Notes: generated by a model not told the origin, from the sequence alone. Positions 1-6,134 are shown, counted from the first letter of the stretch. The stretch is 7,042 bases of DNA from an uncultured Bermanella sp. (GCA_913054445.1 CAJXIK010000106.1:1-7042); one strand, 5' to 3'. Numbers and translations are program-made.

Positions 1-55
1 ATAAGCCCCCGCACCTAAAAGATGAAAACAGCATAGACGTGTTTAACCTTTAGGG
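1..55. repeat. 55-bp direct repeat, copy 1
   Basis: This 55-bp unit recurs without a mismatch at 76-130, giving a 75-bp period with a 20-bp spacer (56-75). It contains CCTAAA at 14-19 and TTTAGG at 49-54, a short inverted pair far apart. The junction with the spacer forms a perfect 10-bp palindrome, TAGGGCCCTA, at 51-60. The unit begins exactly at base 1, so the array may continue to the left, and the first copy may be one of several. I do not recognise the family. It is neither a typical CRISPR repeat (too long, spacer too short) nor an obvious integron attC site. Confidence 0.95.
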
Positions 56-75
56 CCCTAGTAGCTTCGACATCC

Positions 76-130
76 ATAAGCCCCCGCACCTAAAAGATGA
101 AAACAGCATAGACGTGTTTAACCTTTAGGG
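76..130. repeat. 55-bp direct repeat, copy 2
   Basis: This is a perfect second copy of the unit at 1-55. It ends two bases before the stop codon (133-135) of the minus-strand gene, so the repeat lies directly downstream of that gene. After the copy the sequence reads TTTTAGCG, whereas copy 1 is followed by CCCTAGTA, so identity stops sharply at 55 bp. No intrinsic terminator with a T-run is visible here. The repeat could still act as a 3' element of the gene's transcript, but that is inference. Confidence 0.95.
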
Positions 131-132
131 TT

Positions 133-561
133 TTAGCGAATAATACACCTGTAACGCCCCACACCTTCGATCTCGATGATGGCGCGGGCGACAGACTTGT
201 CATATAAATTTTTCAGGCCCAGTACCAGTTGCCGAACCCCAGCAACCGTTTCACGGCGAATGAAGGTAATCTTAAAATTCGCCTCCTGCTGTATCTCCTT
301 GATTGGCAGGGTCGCGCTGACTTTTTCTGGCCCCTTGTCACCCCACTGCACCCACTGCAAGAAGACCTCGTCCCGCTTGTTTGAGCGCGCGATAACTAGG
401 CGCACCTGCCCCGCCGCCTCGCCCTTGCGCCAGTCGCCTATGCCCTTCACATCGTATATATCGGGCGACAGGTTAAATACCGAGGTGAGATGATCACTCT
501 CTTTAGCAGCCTGGGCTTGGCTGGCACACACCACTAGGAGCAACATGAACAGGCGTAACAT
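133..561 (-). CDS. Small secreted protein of unknown function
   Basis: Encodes 142 residues. The start at 561 is chosen because AAAGGAG (bases 568-574 on the minus strand) lies six bases upstream and the protein then opens with a classic signal peptide: MLRLF, a Leu/Val-rich core, and a likely signal peptidase I site after AQA at residue 18. Cys12 is preceded by Val-Val, which is a poor lipobox, so a lipoprotein is unlikely. An in-frame ATG at 567 sits too close to the ribosome site. The open frame runs on to 714 but its extra 51 residues look non-coding. The mature part of about 124 residues has alternating hydrophobic strands (QVRLVIARS, EVFLQWVQW, NFKITFIRR, QLVLGLKNL, ARAIIEIEG), suggesting a small beta-rich periplasmic or exported domain. 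Its only cysteine is near the C terminus (residue 139). I do not recognise a family. It is divergent from greB, and its stop abuts the direct repeats. Confidence 0.75.
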   Translation of the reverse strand: MLRLFMLLLVVCASQAQAAKESDHLTSVFNLSPDIYDVKGIGDWRKGEAAGQVRLVIARSNKRDEVFLQWVQWGDKGPEKVSATLPIKEIQQEANFKITFIRRETVAGVRQLVLGLKNLYDKSVARAIIEIEGVGRYRCIIR

Positions 562-579
562 AGGCATCTCCTTTGCGAC

Positions 580-595
580 GCAGGGGTATCCCTGC
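580..595 (-). promoter_or_regulatory. 5'-leader hairpin before the secreted-protein gene
   Basis: GCAGGG and CCCTGC form a perfect 6-bp stem with a 4-base loop (GTAT on the plus strand). It lies five bases upstream of the AAAGGAG ribosome site of the minus-strand gene. In the transcript it would sit just before the ribosome site without covering it. It might stabilise the leader or influence translation. The stem is certain; a role is inference. Confidence 0.4.
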
Positions 596-675
596 CACAA
601 CACATGATTACCCAAGTCTAGTTCATATTGAATAATTGATAGCCAACCCACACGCCCAAAATTAATATCTGGCAT

Positions 676-689
676 AGCCTTGAAAGGCT
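676..689. promoter_or_regulatory. Inverted repeat upstream of greB
   Basis: AGCCTT-GA-AAGGCT is a perfect palindromic element ending 15 bases before the greB ATG. As RNA it would form a 5-bp stem with a UGAA loop in the greB leader. As DNA it could be a small operator. greB lacks a strong Shine-Dalgarno sequence, so a leader structure at this place could matter for translation. The function is not shown by the sequence. Confidence 0.35.
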
Positions 690-704
690 CATTAAACTGT
701 GGGC

Positions 705-1184
705 ATGAAGACAAACATCATCACCCGCGACGGCCACTTGGCCCTCAAAGCCGAACTGGATGAATTATGGCGTGTAGAGCGTCCCATCATCACAGAGAAA
801 GTCACCTGGGCGGCGAGCCTTGGCGACCGCAGCGATAACGCAGATTATCAATGCAACAAGCAACGGCTACGTGAAATCGACCGCCGTGTCAGATACCTGC
901 GCAAGTGCCTCAACGAACAGACAGTCATCGACCACAGCCAAGAACAGGACGGCAAGGTATTTTTTGGTGCCTGGATCGACATAGAAAATGACCACGGGGA
1001 AAGTAAGCACTTTCGCATCGTGGGGCCAGATGAGATATACGGGGGGGCACACAACATCTCTATCGACTCTCCCATGGCCCGCGCCTTGCTTTCCAAACAG
1101 GTGGATGATCAGGCGGTGGTCAAAACACCGAATGGCGATCAGGTATGGTATATCACTAGCATCTCCTACCTAGCCCCCTCTTAA
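705..1184 (+). CDS. greB: Transcript cleavage/elongation factor GreB
   Basis: Encodes 159 residues, the usual GreB length (E. coli about 158). GreB enters the RNA polymerase secondary channel and stimulates cleavage of backtracked RNA so that elongation can restart. The N-terminal coiled coil (about residues 1-75) carries the family core KVTWAASLGDRS and a basic stretch, RLREIDRRVRYL. The C-terminal FKBP-like domain contains GKVFFGAW, FRIVGPDEI and the signature SIDSPMARALL. The start is the ATG at 705, which matches the known GreB beginning (MKT...); a GTG at 699 is also in frame. The ribosome site is weak. The catalytic tip has Asp41 and Asp44, where E. coli GreB has Asp41 and Glu44, a conservative but notable change. 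It leads a plus-strand group, with the dnaJ-related gene 52 bases downstream. Confidence 0.97.
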   Translation: MKTNIITRDGHLALKAELDELWRVERPIITEKVTWAASLGDRSDNADYQCNKQRLREIDRRVRYLRKCLNEQTVIDHSQEQDGKVFFGAWIDIENDHGESKHFRIVGPDEIYGGAHNISIDSPMARALLSKQVDDQAVVKTPNGDQVWYITSISYLAPS

Positions 1185-1236
1185 TCATCGTAAAAACAAC
1201 GTTAAGACACCGCCGAGGACCCCAAGGAATGGCCAC

Positions 1237-1824
1237 ATGTTTAACTTTGACCTAAGCCAAGACATAGAAGATTATTTACTGGCCAACCCGGTGAGCACAG
1301 AGTTTAAAATCATCACTCACCTGCAAGCGACAGGACGTCTCCATAAAAAGGTCTTGGCCAACCCACTATCCCTCTTTAGGTGCCACTTCCTTATTTTTAA
1401 TGCGCTTTATCGGCTGCAATATTCAACCTTTAGCCACCAAAAGTATCACTTAGATATTTCCAGCGTCGGCATACGCTTAAGCCCCTGCCAACAAACCGAC
1501 GCGGCACCCTCCCAGCCGTTAGACACCTATTCGCCCTTGGGCCTGTTCTACCTAGATCTATCCCAGCTCAGCCAAATTCGTGAGCAAGATGTCAATAAAT
1601 TACTGGATCAATTCTGGCAACACTACTTTAGCCCCCAGCAAAAGACTCAGGCGCTCATTACCTTACAATTTCACCAAGATGAGCACCCAAATCTGAGCTT
1701 CAAGTGCATAAAAAAGCAGTATCGCCGTCTAGTGATGCAGCATCACCCCGACAGAGGGGGCGACGCCGACCGACTCATCGCCATCCAACAGGCCATGCAA
1801 TGTTTAGAGCATTATTACCCATAA
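1237..1824 (+). CDS. DnaJ-related protein with C-terminal J domain
   Basis: Encodes 195 residues. The C terminus is a short J domain (about residues 138-195) with helix II (CIKKQYRRLVMQH), the diagnostic HPD at 170-172 followed by RGGD, and a helix III. HPD is the motif that triggers ATP hydrolysis in DnaK-type Hsp70, so this is probably a specialised co-chaperone. There is no Gly/Phe region or zinc-finger domain, so it is not DnaJ itself. The N-terminal part of about 130 residues (including LLANPVSTEFKIITHLQ and DQFWQHYF) fits the 'DNA-J related' family seen in Gammaproteobacteria, which likely gives substrate specificity. AAGGA at 1224-1228 lies eight bases before the ATG. No signal peptide is seen, so it is probably cytoplasmic. 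Its last 25 bases overlap the start of the deacetylase gene, suggesting one transcript. The client protein is unknown. Confidence 0.88.
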   Translation: MFNFDLSQDIEDYLLANPVSTEFKIITHLQATGRLHKKVLANPLSLFRCHFLIFNALYRLQYSTFSHQKYHLDISSVGIRLSPCQQTDAAPSQPLDTYSPLGLFYLDLSQLSQIREQDVNKLLDQFWQHYFSPQQKTQALITLQFHQDEHPNLSFKCIKKQYRRLVMQHHPDRGGDADRLIAIQQAMQCLEHYYP

Positions 1825-2891
1825 CATATTCTCTGCGGCTGTTGGCTTGTGTGGCGCTGGTCGCGAGCAGTGGTGCCGCCCAAGCTGGCAGCCAATATCA
1901 AGCCGTTATCCTGCAATACCATCATGTGAGCACACAGACACCCGCCAGCACCAGCATCTCACCCCTGCAATTTGCTAAGCACTTAGACTTCATTGCCAGC
2001 CAGGGCTTTCGAGTATTACCCTTAGCAGAAATTGTAGAGGGTCTCACACAGGGAACAGCAGACTCACAAAAAAATCTGGCCATCACCTTCGACGATGGCT
2101 ACCTGTCCATCTATCAAAATGCCTTCCCCGAACTAAAGCGGCGCCAGTTGCCCTTCACCATCTTCATCAGCCCACACGCCATAGACAAGCAATTTGGCAA
2201 CAGCCTCAGCTGGTCGCAATTAAAGGAGATGCAACGACACGGGGCCACCATCGCCAATCACAGCTACCAACACTTGCACCTTCTGAAAAAACGCCCCCAC
2301 GAAACCGCCCAACAATGGCGGCAGCGCATAAGCGAGGATATCCAGCTCAGCCGCCGCAGGCTAAGCCATGAATTAAACAGCAGCAATTCGTTGTTTGCTT
2401 ACCCCTATGGAGAATTCGATCACGCCCTAAAGGCCCTGTTAAAGACACTGGACTATGTGGCGTTTGCACAACAATCCGGCCCCGTCTCGACCAGCAGCGA
2501 CCCCCAAGCCTTGCCTAGGTTTCCCGCCTCTGGCATCTATGCCAAGCTGGATACCTTGGCGGTTAAGCTCAATAGCCTGGCCTTCCATATCGTCAGCATC
2601 CAGCCCCACAGCCAATTGCGGCAGCAGGGTGAGGCTGCCCCCACGCTAAGATTGAGGGTGAAGGCCGCAGACGTTCATCAGCAGCAAGCTCAATGCTTTT
2701 ATATGGGCACCCCCATCCCCACCCGAGTGACGCAAATAGGGGGTGACCTATTAATCTCTGCCCAACGCCCGAGCCCGTTAAACCCGGGGCGCAGCCGCTA
2801 TAACTGTACCGCGCCCTCCTTGTCGAAGCCCAGTCATTACTGGTATTCCATGCCCTTCATCAATCAACCTGAGAATGGCCACTGGCAATAG
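1800..2891 (+). CDS. Secreted polysaccharide deacetylase (NodB domain)
   Basis: Encodes 363 residues from the ATG at 1800. An upstream in-frame ATG at 1704 would add 32 residues that only read through the dnaJ-related gene in another frame, and it would bury the signal peptide. Residues 1-29 form a signal peptide ending in AQA; LLAC at 14-17 resembles a lipobox but lies too early in the hydrophobic core. The NodB fold follows: TFDDG at 96-100 (catalytic Asp98, metal-ligand Asp99), NHSYQH with His154 and His158 as metal ligands, and YPYGE at 201-205. Such enzymes remove N- or O-acetyl groups from chitin-like, peptidoglycan or exopolysaccharide chains; the substrate here is unknown. Residues about 265-363 form an extra beta-rich tail with two cysteines (299 and 336), possibly a periplasmic disulfide. 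The start overlaps the preceding gene by 25 bases and has a weak ribosome site, which suggests translational coupling. Confidence 0.88.
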   Translation: MFRALLPITYSLRLLACVALVASSGAAQAGSQYQAVILQYHHVSTQTPASTSISPLQFAKHLDFIASQGFRVLPLAEIVEGLTQGTADSQKNLAITFDDGYLSIYQNAFPELKRRQLPFTIFISPHAIDKQFGNSLSWSQLKEMQRHGATIANHSYQHLHLLKKRPHETAQQWRQRISEDIQLSRRRLSHELNSSNSLFAYPYGEFDHALKALLKTLDYVAFAQQSGPVSTSSDPQALPRFPASGIYAKLDTLAVKLNSLAFHIVSIQPHSQLRQQGEAAPTLRLRVKAADVHQQQAQCFYMGTPIPTRVTQIGGDLLISAQRPSPLNPGRSRYNCTAPSLSKPSHYWYSMPFINQPENGHWQ

Positions 2892-2922
2892 TGCCAAATC
2901 CCCACGAACATCCTCAACATGC

Positions 2923-2931
2923 TGATATACT
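2923..2931 (+). promoter_or_regulatory. Likely extended -10 promoter for the YecA-family gene
   Basis: TGATATACT matches an extended -10 element (TGn followed by TATACT, at 2926-2931). No good -35 hexamer is found 15-18 bases upstream, which is tolerable for an extended -10. Transcription would start near 2938 and leave a leader of about 36 bases. The element lies just after the deacetylase stop, so the downstream gene is probably transcribed independently. Confidence 0.45.
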
Positions 2932-2973
2932 ACGCCATCCCATCGTCCTATTTTGCAAACGAGTGAGCAAACC

Positions 2974-3552
2974 ATGAGTACAGCGGCCGCCTTAAGTGAA
3001 GATCAATTAGAATCTTTGGCACTTTTTCTGGAAGACCACGCAGAACAGGAAGAAGGCCTGGATTTTTTCGCATTGCACGGTTTATTAACCGCCAACGCCA
3101 TCAGCCCCCAAGCAGTTGACTGGTCGGTGTTAGAGCAGTTCATCTTCAACGATGCAGTGAAGTGGGATAGCGAACAACAACAGACGGAGGTTCGCTTCTT
3201 AATTGAATTACTGCAAAAGGAAGTCGTGGAGATTATCGAATCTGGCGTCACCTTTCCGGTGCCTTGTGAGCTAAACGTAGAGGGCGATGAAGACGGCGAA
3301 GCCGCCCCACTCGAAAACTGGTCCATGGGGTTCATGCTGCTCACCATAGAGCAAAGCAATATCTGGTATGGCAAGTATGAAAAAGACGCCGCCGAACTGC
3401 TTTTCCCCGTGCTCTATGCCTCGGGTTTGAACGCCGAAGATGAAGCCTTTGCCGAAATAGATGACGACGACAAGCTTAGCTTGCAGGTGTGTGCCAGCAT
3501 TCCCGACAACATCGTAGACTTATTTCTGCTTTATCACGGCGAACAAAAATAA
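2974..3552 (+). CDS. UPF0149/YecA (YgfB-like) family protein
   Basis: Encodes 192 residues from the ATG at 2974; a TTG at 2953 is in frame but less likely. Family marks are FFALHGLLTA (residues 31-40, matching the HG-LTA core of UPF0149), P45 shortly after it, and ENWSMGFM (114-121). The protein is helical and strongly acidic, with Glu/Asp-rich stretches at about 20-30, 103-109 and 155-166. The SEC-C zinc-binding tail of E. coli YecA is absent, so it resembles the shorter YgfB-type members in architecture. No signal peptide or membrane segment is seen, so it is probably cytoplasmic. The biochemical role of most members is poorly defined. In Pseudomonas a YgfB-type protein is reported to affect regulation of a beta-lactam resistance gene, but carrying that over to this protein would be speculation. 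It converges on hsbR with a 32-base gap. Confidence 0.85.
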   Translation: MSTAAALSEDQLESLALFLEDHAEQEEGLDFFALHGLLTANAISPQAVDWSVLEQFIFNDAVKWDSEQQQTEVRFLIELLQKEVVEIIESGVTFPVPCELNVEGDEDGEAAPLENWSMGFMLLTIEQSNIWYGKYEKDAAELLFPVLYASGLNAEDEAFAEIDDDDKLSLQVCASIPDNIVDLFLLYHGEQK

Positions 3553-3554
3553 CG

Positions 3555-3569
3555 GGGGACACTGTTCCC
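3555..3569. terminator. Possible bidirectional terminator between yecA-like gene and hsbR
   Basis: GGGGAC-ACT-GTTCCC forms a 6-bp stem (one G-U pair) with a 3-base loop between two converging genes. On the plus strand only CTTTAA follows, a weak T-tract. On the minus strand CGTTATTTTTG follows, with five Ts starting a few bases after the stem. The position suits a shared terminator, but the stem is short and the plus-strand tail is poor. Confidence 0.4.
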
Positions 3570-3584
3570 TTTAACAACCCGATT

Positions 3585-5273
3585 TTAATCAACAATATCT
3601 ACCGCCTGTGACACGGGGAAGTCCACCTCCACCGTGCACCCGCCGTTGCTGTATTCGAGCCGGTTGCACACTCTGTGTATCAAGGATATGCCGCGCCCGA
3701 AGGCGTCTTCATGATCGAAGTCCACCACACTTTCAAATTTAAAGCCCTTGCCAGAATCCGTCATGCGGATGCGCAGCAGGGTTTCTTTTTCGTGCAGCAA
3801 CTCAAAATGAATTTGGATGCTGGCACCCGCTAGGCTTTCGATGCGCTTTTGCCGCTGATCATAATATTCGACAAAACCATCTGGGGAATTTTTTAAATCC
3901 GATGATAAGCCCAGTAAGCCATGCTCTAGGGCGTTGCTGTACAGTTCTGCCAGCAACAAGCCGATAACATCTCGGTTAGGGCGTAATAGGGTCTGCGCAC
4001 CCAAGATAGACATGATCTCTTCCACCGGGTTAGAGCGCTGAATGTCTTCCACGCCCAAGTCGCAGCTCATGCTCCAGAAAATTCCTTCATAACCCGGTAC
4101 AATCTTTTGCTTATCTTGCTGACTCTTAATCACCACCGGGCCGGCCGACACCGCCACCAAAGAGATGTCATCCCGTTGTTCGGCCTCTTGTATAAAATCA
4201 GCAAGCTGCTCAATAATGTTGGCAAATGGGTCCTTAGTGCCTTGCCCAAAACAGGCCAAGAGCCGTTCTTCTTCAAAAAATTCACCCTCGGGGTTTTCGG
4301 CCTCGATGATGCCATCGGTAAAAAATATCACCGACTCCCCTGCGCCCAATAACTTCACCTCGAAACCCTTGTTAAAGCTCTCGTCATGTTCCACCCCCAA
4401 CGGCATGTTGCGCGAACAGATGGTCTCCTTGATAACACCATCGCTGCCCATTAAGTACGCATCGGGCAAGCCCCCCATCCATACCTGCACGCTGTCACCT
4501 TGGGCACTAAGCTCCAGTATGGTGGCGCAGCAAAACATGTAATCGGGCAGCATAGAGCTGAGCATTTTATTAAATTCGAAGGCGATCTCCCCCACGCTTA
4601 GATGGCGTAACACGAGCTGATCGAAGCTGTGAGAAATGGGCAGAGTGCCGATGGATGCCCCTAACCCATGACCGGTAAAATCCCCCAGAAAAACATACAG
4701 GCCACCAGATGGACTGGGGGCCGACAGTAAAATATCGCCGTTAAAGGTGGAAGCAGGCGCTATGTGGCTGCGCAGGCTCTCACAGTCACTGAGGTTGTGT
4801 TCTAATGCTTTGTTAAATATATGGGCCACGATGTTTTGTTCACGCTGCCAACGGCTGTTGTGCAGGGTGAGTTCGGCATTGTTTTTGGTGATCACCTTAG
4901 TGAGTTCACGAATGCGCATGTGCGCGGCGATCTTGGCCTTTAATACCGCGTCGTTATAGGGCTTGGATAGAAAATCGTCACCCCCAGACTCAAGGCATTG
5001 GCTGAGGGCCTTGTCATCATCCAGCGCCGTCAGGAAGATGACAGGCACATAGTTACCATCGACCTGGATCGCTTTAATTTGCTTGGTGGCTTCCAGACCA
5101 TCCATCACCGGCATCATCACATCCATCAACACTATGTCTACATCGTGTTTCTGGTAGGCCTCTACGGCCTGCTGACCGTCGTCGGCCTCAATGATGTCGT
5201 GACCCTCGTCTTCCAATAACCAGGAAAGAATGGCCCGGTTAGTGGCTTGATCGTCGACCACTAGCACTTTCAT
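3585..5273 (-). CDS. hsbR: Response regulator with PP2C phosphatase and kinase domains (HsbR-like)
   Basis: Encodes 562 residues in three domains. The receiver domain (about 1-120) has Asp7/Asp8, phospho-acceptor Asp51, Thr82 and Lys104. A helical linker (about 120-155) leads to a SpoIIE-type PP2C phosphatase (about 165-378) with Asp180, GDFTGHGLGAS (197-207), FFTDG with Asp320, and RDDIS with Asp368/369, so the metal-binding acids are present. The C-terminal RsbW-like ATPase/kinase domain (about 395-555) has the N box (Glu443, Asn447), DSGKGF (506-511) and GRGISLI (526-532). This order matches HsbR of Pseudomonas. There HptB phosphorylates the receiver, and the output switches between kinase and phosphatase activity on the STAS protein HsbA. 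TCCCTT at 5282-5287 gives an AAGGGA ribosome site eight bases before the ATG. hsbA lies 30 bases upstream on the same strand, an evident operon. Orthology to hsbR is inferred from domain order and the partner gene. No hptB lies next to it. Confidence 0.9.
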   Translation of the reverse strand: MKVLVVDDQATNRAILSWLLEDEGHDIIEADDGQQAVEAYQKHDVDIVLMDVMMPVMDGLEATKQIKAIQVDGNYVPVIFLTALDDDKALSQCLESGGDDFLSKPYNDAVLKAKIAAHMRIRELTKVITKNNAELTLHNSRWQREQNIVAHIFNKALEHNLSDCESLRSHIAPASTFNGDILLSAPSPSGGLYVFLGDFTGHGLGASIGTLPISHSFDQLVLRHLSVGEIAFEFNKMLSSMLPDYMFCCATILELSAQGDSVQVWMGGLPDAYLMGSDGVIKETICSRNMPLGVEHDESFNKGFEVKLLGAGESVIFFTDGIIEAENPEGEFFEEERLLACFGQGTKDPFANIIEQLADFIQEAEQRDDISLVAVSAGPVVIKSQQDKQKIVPGYEGIFWSMSCDLGVEDIQRSNPVEEIMSILGAQTLLRPNRDVIGLLLAELYSNALEHGLLGLSSDLKNSPDGFVEYYDQRQKRIESLAGASIQIHFELLHEKETLLRIRMTDSGKGFKFESVVDFDHEDAFGRGISLIHRVCNRLEYSNGGCTVEVDFPVSQAVDIVD

Positions 5274-5303
5274 CTATAGATTCCCTTCGTAACCAGCCAT
5301 TAA

Positions 5304-5606
5304 CTAGACAAACTTAAACTTTTTATCAAAGTGCGCGATGGTAAAAATTTTCATGAGGTTGGGCTGGCAGTTACGAATCTCTATGCTGCAATCCTCGCTG
5401 CCCAGGTGGTTCTTCATGTTCAGCAGCATGCCCAGTGCCGAGCTGTCGATGTACTCGGTCTCGGCTAGATCCACCGAGAACTGCGAGTCGCTGCCCGCCA
5501 GCGAACTGTATGAATCGCGAAATTCCTGCAATATGTTAAAGTCAAAACGACCACGAATAGAGATGGTCATCTGAGATCCCTGCTGATTTATGCTTACGTT
5601 TGACAT
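5304..5606 (-). CDS. hsbA: STAS-domain anti-sigma factor antagonist (HsbA-like)
   Basis: Encodes 100 residues, a single STAS domain of full length. It opens with beta strands (MTISIRGRFDF) and carries the signature YIDSSALGML at 52-61. Ser56 in DSSALGML is the expected phosphorylation site of anti-anti-sigma proteins. In Pseudomonas, unphosphorylated HsbA binds the anti-sigma factor FlgM, and phosphorylated HsbA acts with the diguanylate cyclase HsbD. Here HsbR, encoded 30 bases downstream, would be the kinase and phosphatase. AAGGG sits seven bases before the ATG, a good ribosome site. The protein is soluble and cytoplasmic, without a signal or membrane segment. Whether FlgM or another target is its partner in this organism cannot be told from the window. 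Confidence 0.9.
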   Translation of the reverse strand: MSNVSINQQGSQMTISIRGRFDFNILQEFRDSYSSLAGSDSQFSVDLAETEYIDSSALGMLLNMKNHLGSEDCSIEIRNCQPNLMKIFTIAHFDKKFKFV

Positions 5607-5672
5607 ACCATTGCCCTTAAAAGTCGAACTCCATCTTAGAATAGATGCATAATAGAATTTTGCGCACTTTCT
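5607..5672. promoter_or_regulatory. Divergent intergenic region hsbA / DUF454 gene
   Basis: This 66-bp spacer must carry promoters in both directions if neither gene is read from upstream. An AT-rich core offers CATAAT on the plus strand (5648-5653) and TATTAT on the minus strand (5649-5654), which would be overlapping -10 boxes. Neither has a convincing -35 partner, and no sigma-54 (GG-N10-GC) or FliA-type site was recognised. The minus-strand leader contains the hsbA ribosome site. Confidence 0.3.
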
Positions 5673-6110
5673 ATGGCGCAGCCGTCCTCTCCGTCCTCTG
5701 ACAGGTGTAATTTGAAAGATAAACGTCGTAAGAGCCCGCTTTATATTGGCTTCTTCATTACCTTAGGCTGGCTCAGCGTGGTGCTGGGCGTGCTGGGGAT
5801 ATTTTTACCCGTCTTGCCCACCACCCCCTTCTTGCTGCTGGCGGCGGCCTGCTTCATGCGTTCCAGCCCCAAGTTTTACAATTGGCTGGTGGGGCACCCC
5901 AAATTAGGGGGCTATATACGGCACTATTTAGAGGGGCAAGGCATCCCGAGGCGGGCAAAGTGGCTGGCCATTAGCATGATCTGGCTATCTATCGGTTTTT
6001 CGGCTTGGTTTGTGGTGCCCATGCTATGGCTAAAATGCGGGCTGCTGGCCATCGCCTGTGGGGTGAGTGTTTATATTCTGCGCCAGCCCACCCTAGAGGC
6101 GGGTGGCTAG
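5673..6110 (+). CDS. DUF454 (YbaN-like) inner-membrane protein
   Basis: Encodes 145 residues. The DUF454 signature is clear: GIFLPVLPTTPFLLLAA (42-58), followed by CFMRSS (60-65), the F-NWL-H pattern (68-75) and GGYIRHYLEGQGIPRRAK (79-96). Hydrophobic segments at about 23-45, 47-62, 97-114 and 116-135 indicate an inner-membrane protein of three or four helices, preceded by a basic stretch, KDKRRK. Family function is not established. No good ribosome site precedes the ATG at 5673, which opens with a low-complexity Ser/Pro segment. A TTG at 5712, with AGGTG just before it, could be the true start and would give 132 residues with an intact core. It is divergent from hsbA and convergent with the PstS-OmpA gene (24-base gap). 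Confidence 0.87.
   Translation: MAQPSSPSSDRCNLKDKRRKSPLYIGFFITLGWLSVVLGVLGIFLPVLPTTPFLLLAAACFMRSSPKFYNWLVGHPKLGGYIRHYLEGQGIPRRAKWLAISMIWLSIGFSAWFVVPMLWLKCGLLAIACGVSVYILRQPTLEAGG
6088..6106 (+). other. GC-rich hairpin at the end of the DUF454 gene
   Basis: CCACCC and GGGTGG form a 6-bp stem with a 7-base loop across the last codons. A competing stem pairs CCCTAG (6091-6096) with CTAGGG (6108-6113). No T-run follows on either strand, so this is at best a weak or factor-dependent termination site for the convergent pair. Confidence 0.25.
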
Positions 6111-6134
6111 GGGGCAGCGGCCTTAATTCACAGT

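Noticed and set aside
1..130. Possible CRISPR array or integron attC pair
   Set aside because: Repeats of 55 bp with a single 20-bp spacer do not fit CRISPR geometry, no cas gene is present, and the inverted core sites expected of attC (RYYYAAC and GTTRRRY ends) are not found.
636..667. Possible greB promoter (TTGATA at 636-641 with an AT-rich -10 near 662-667)
   Set aside because: The spacing to the best -10-like sequence is 20-21 bases and the hexamer match is poor.
562..714. Longer N terminus of the minus-strand secreted protein
   Set aside because: The ribosome site at 568-574 and the signal peptide starting at 561 place the start there; the upstream 51 codons cross the hairpin and the divergent promoter region.
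1704..1799. Upstream start for the deacetylase
   Set aside because: The extra residues are an Arg/Pro/His-rich read-through of the J-domain codons in another frame and would mask the signal peptide.
4107..5219. Plus-strand open frames inside hsbR
   Set aside because: They are antisense to a gene with intact catalytic motifs along its whole length and show no recognisable protein features.
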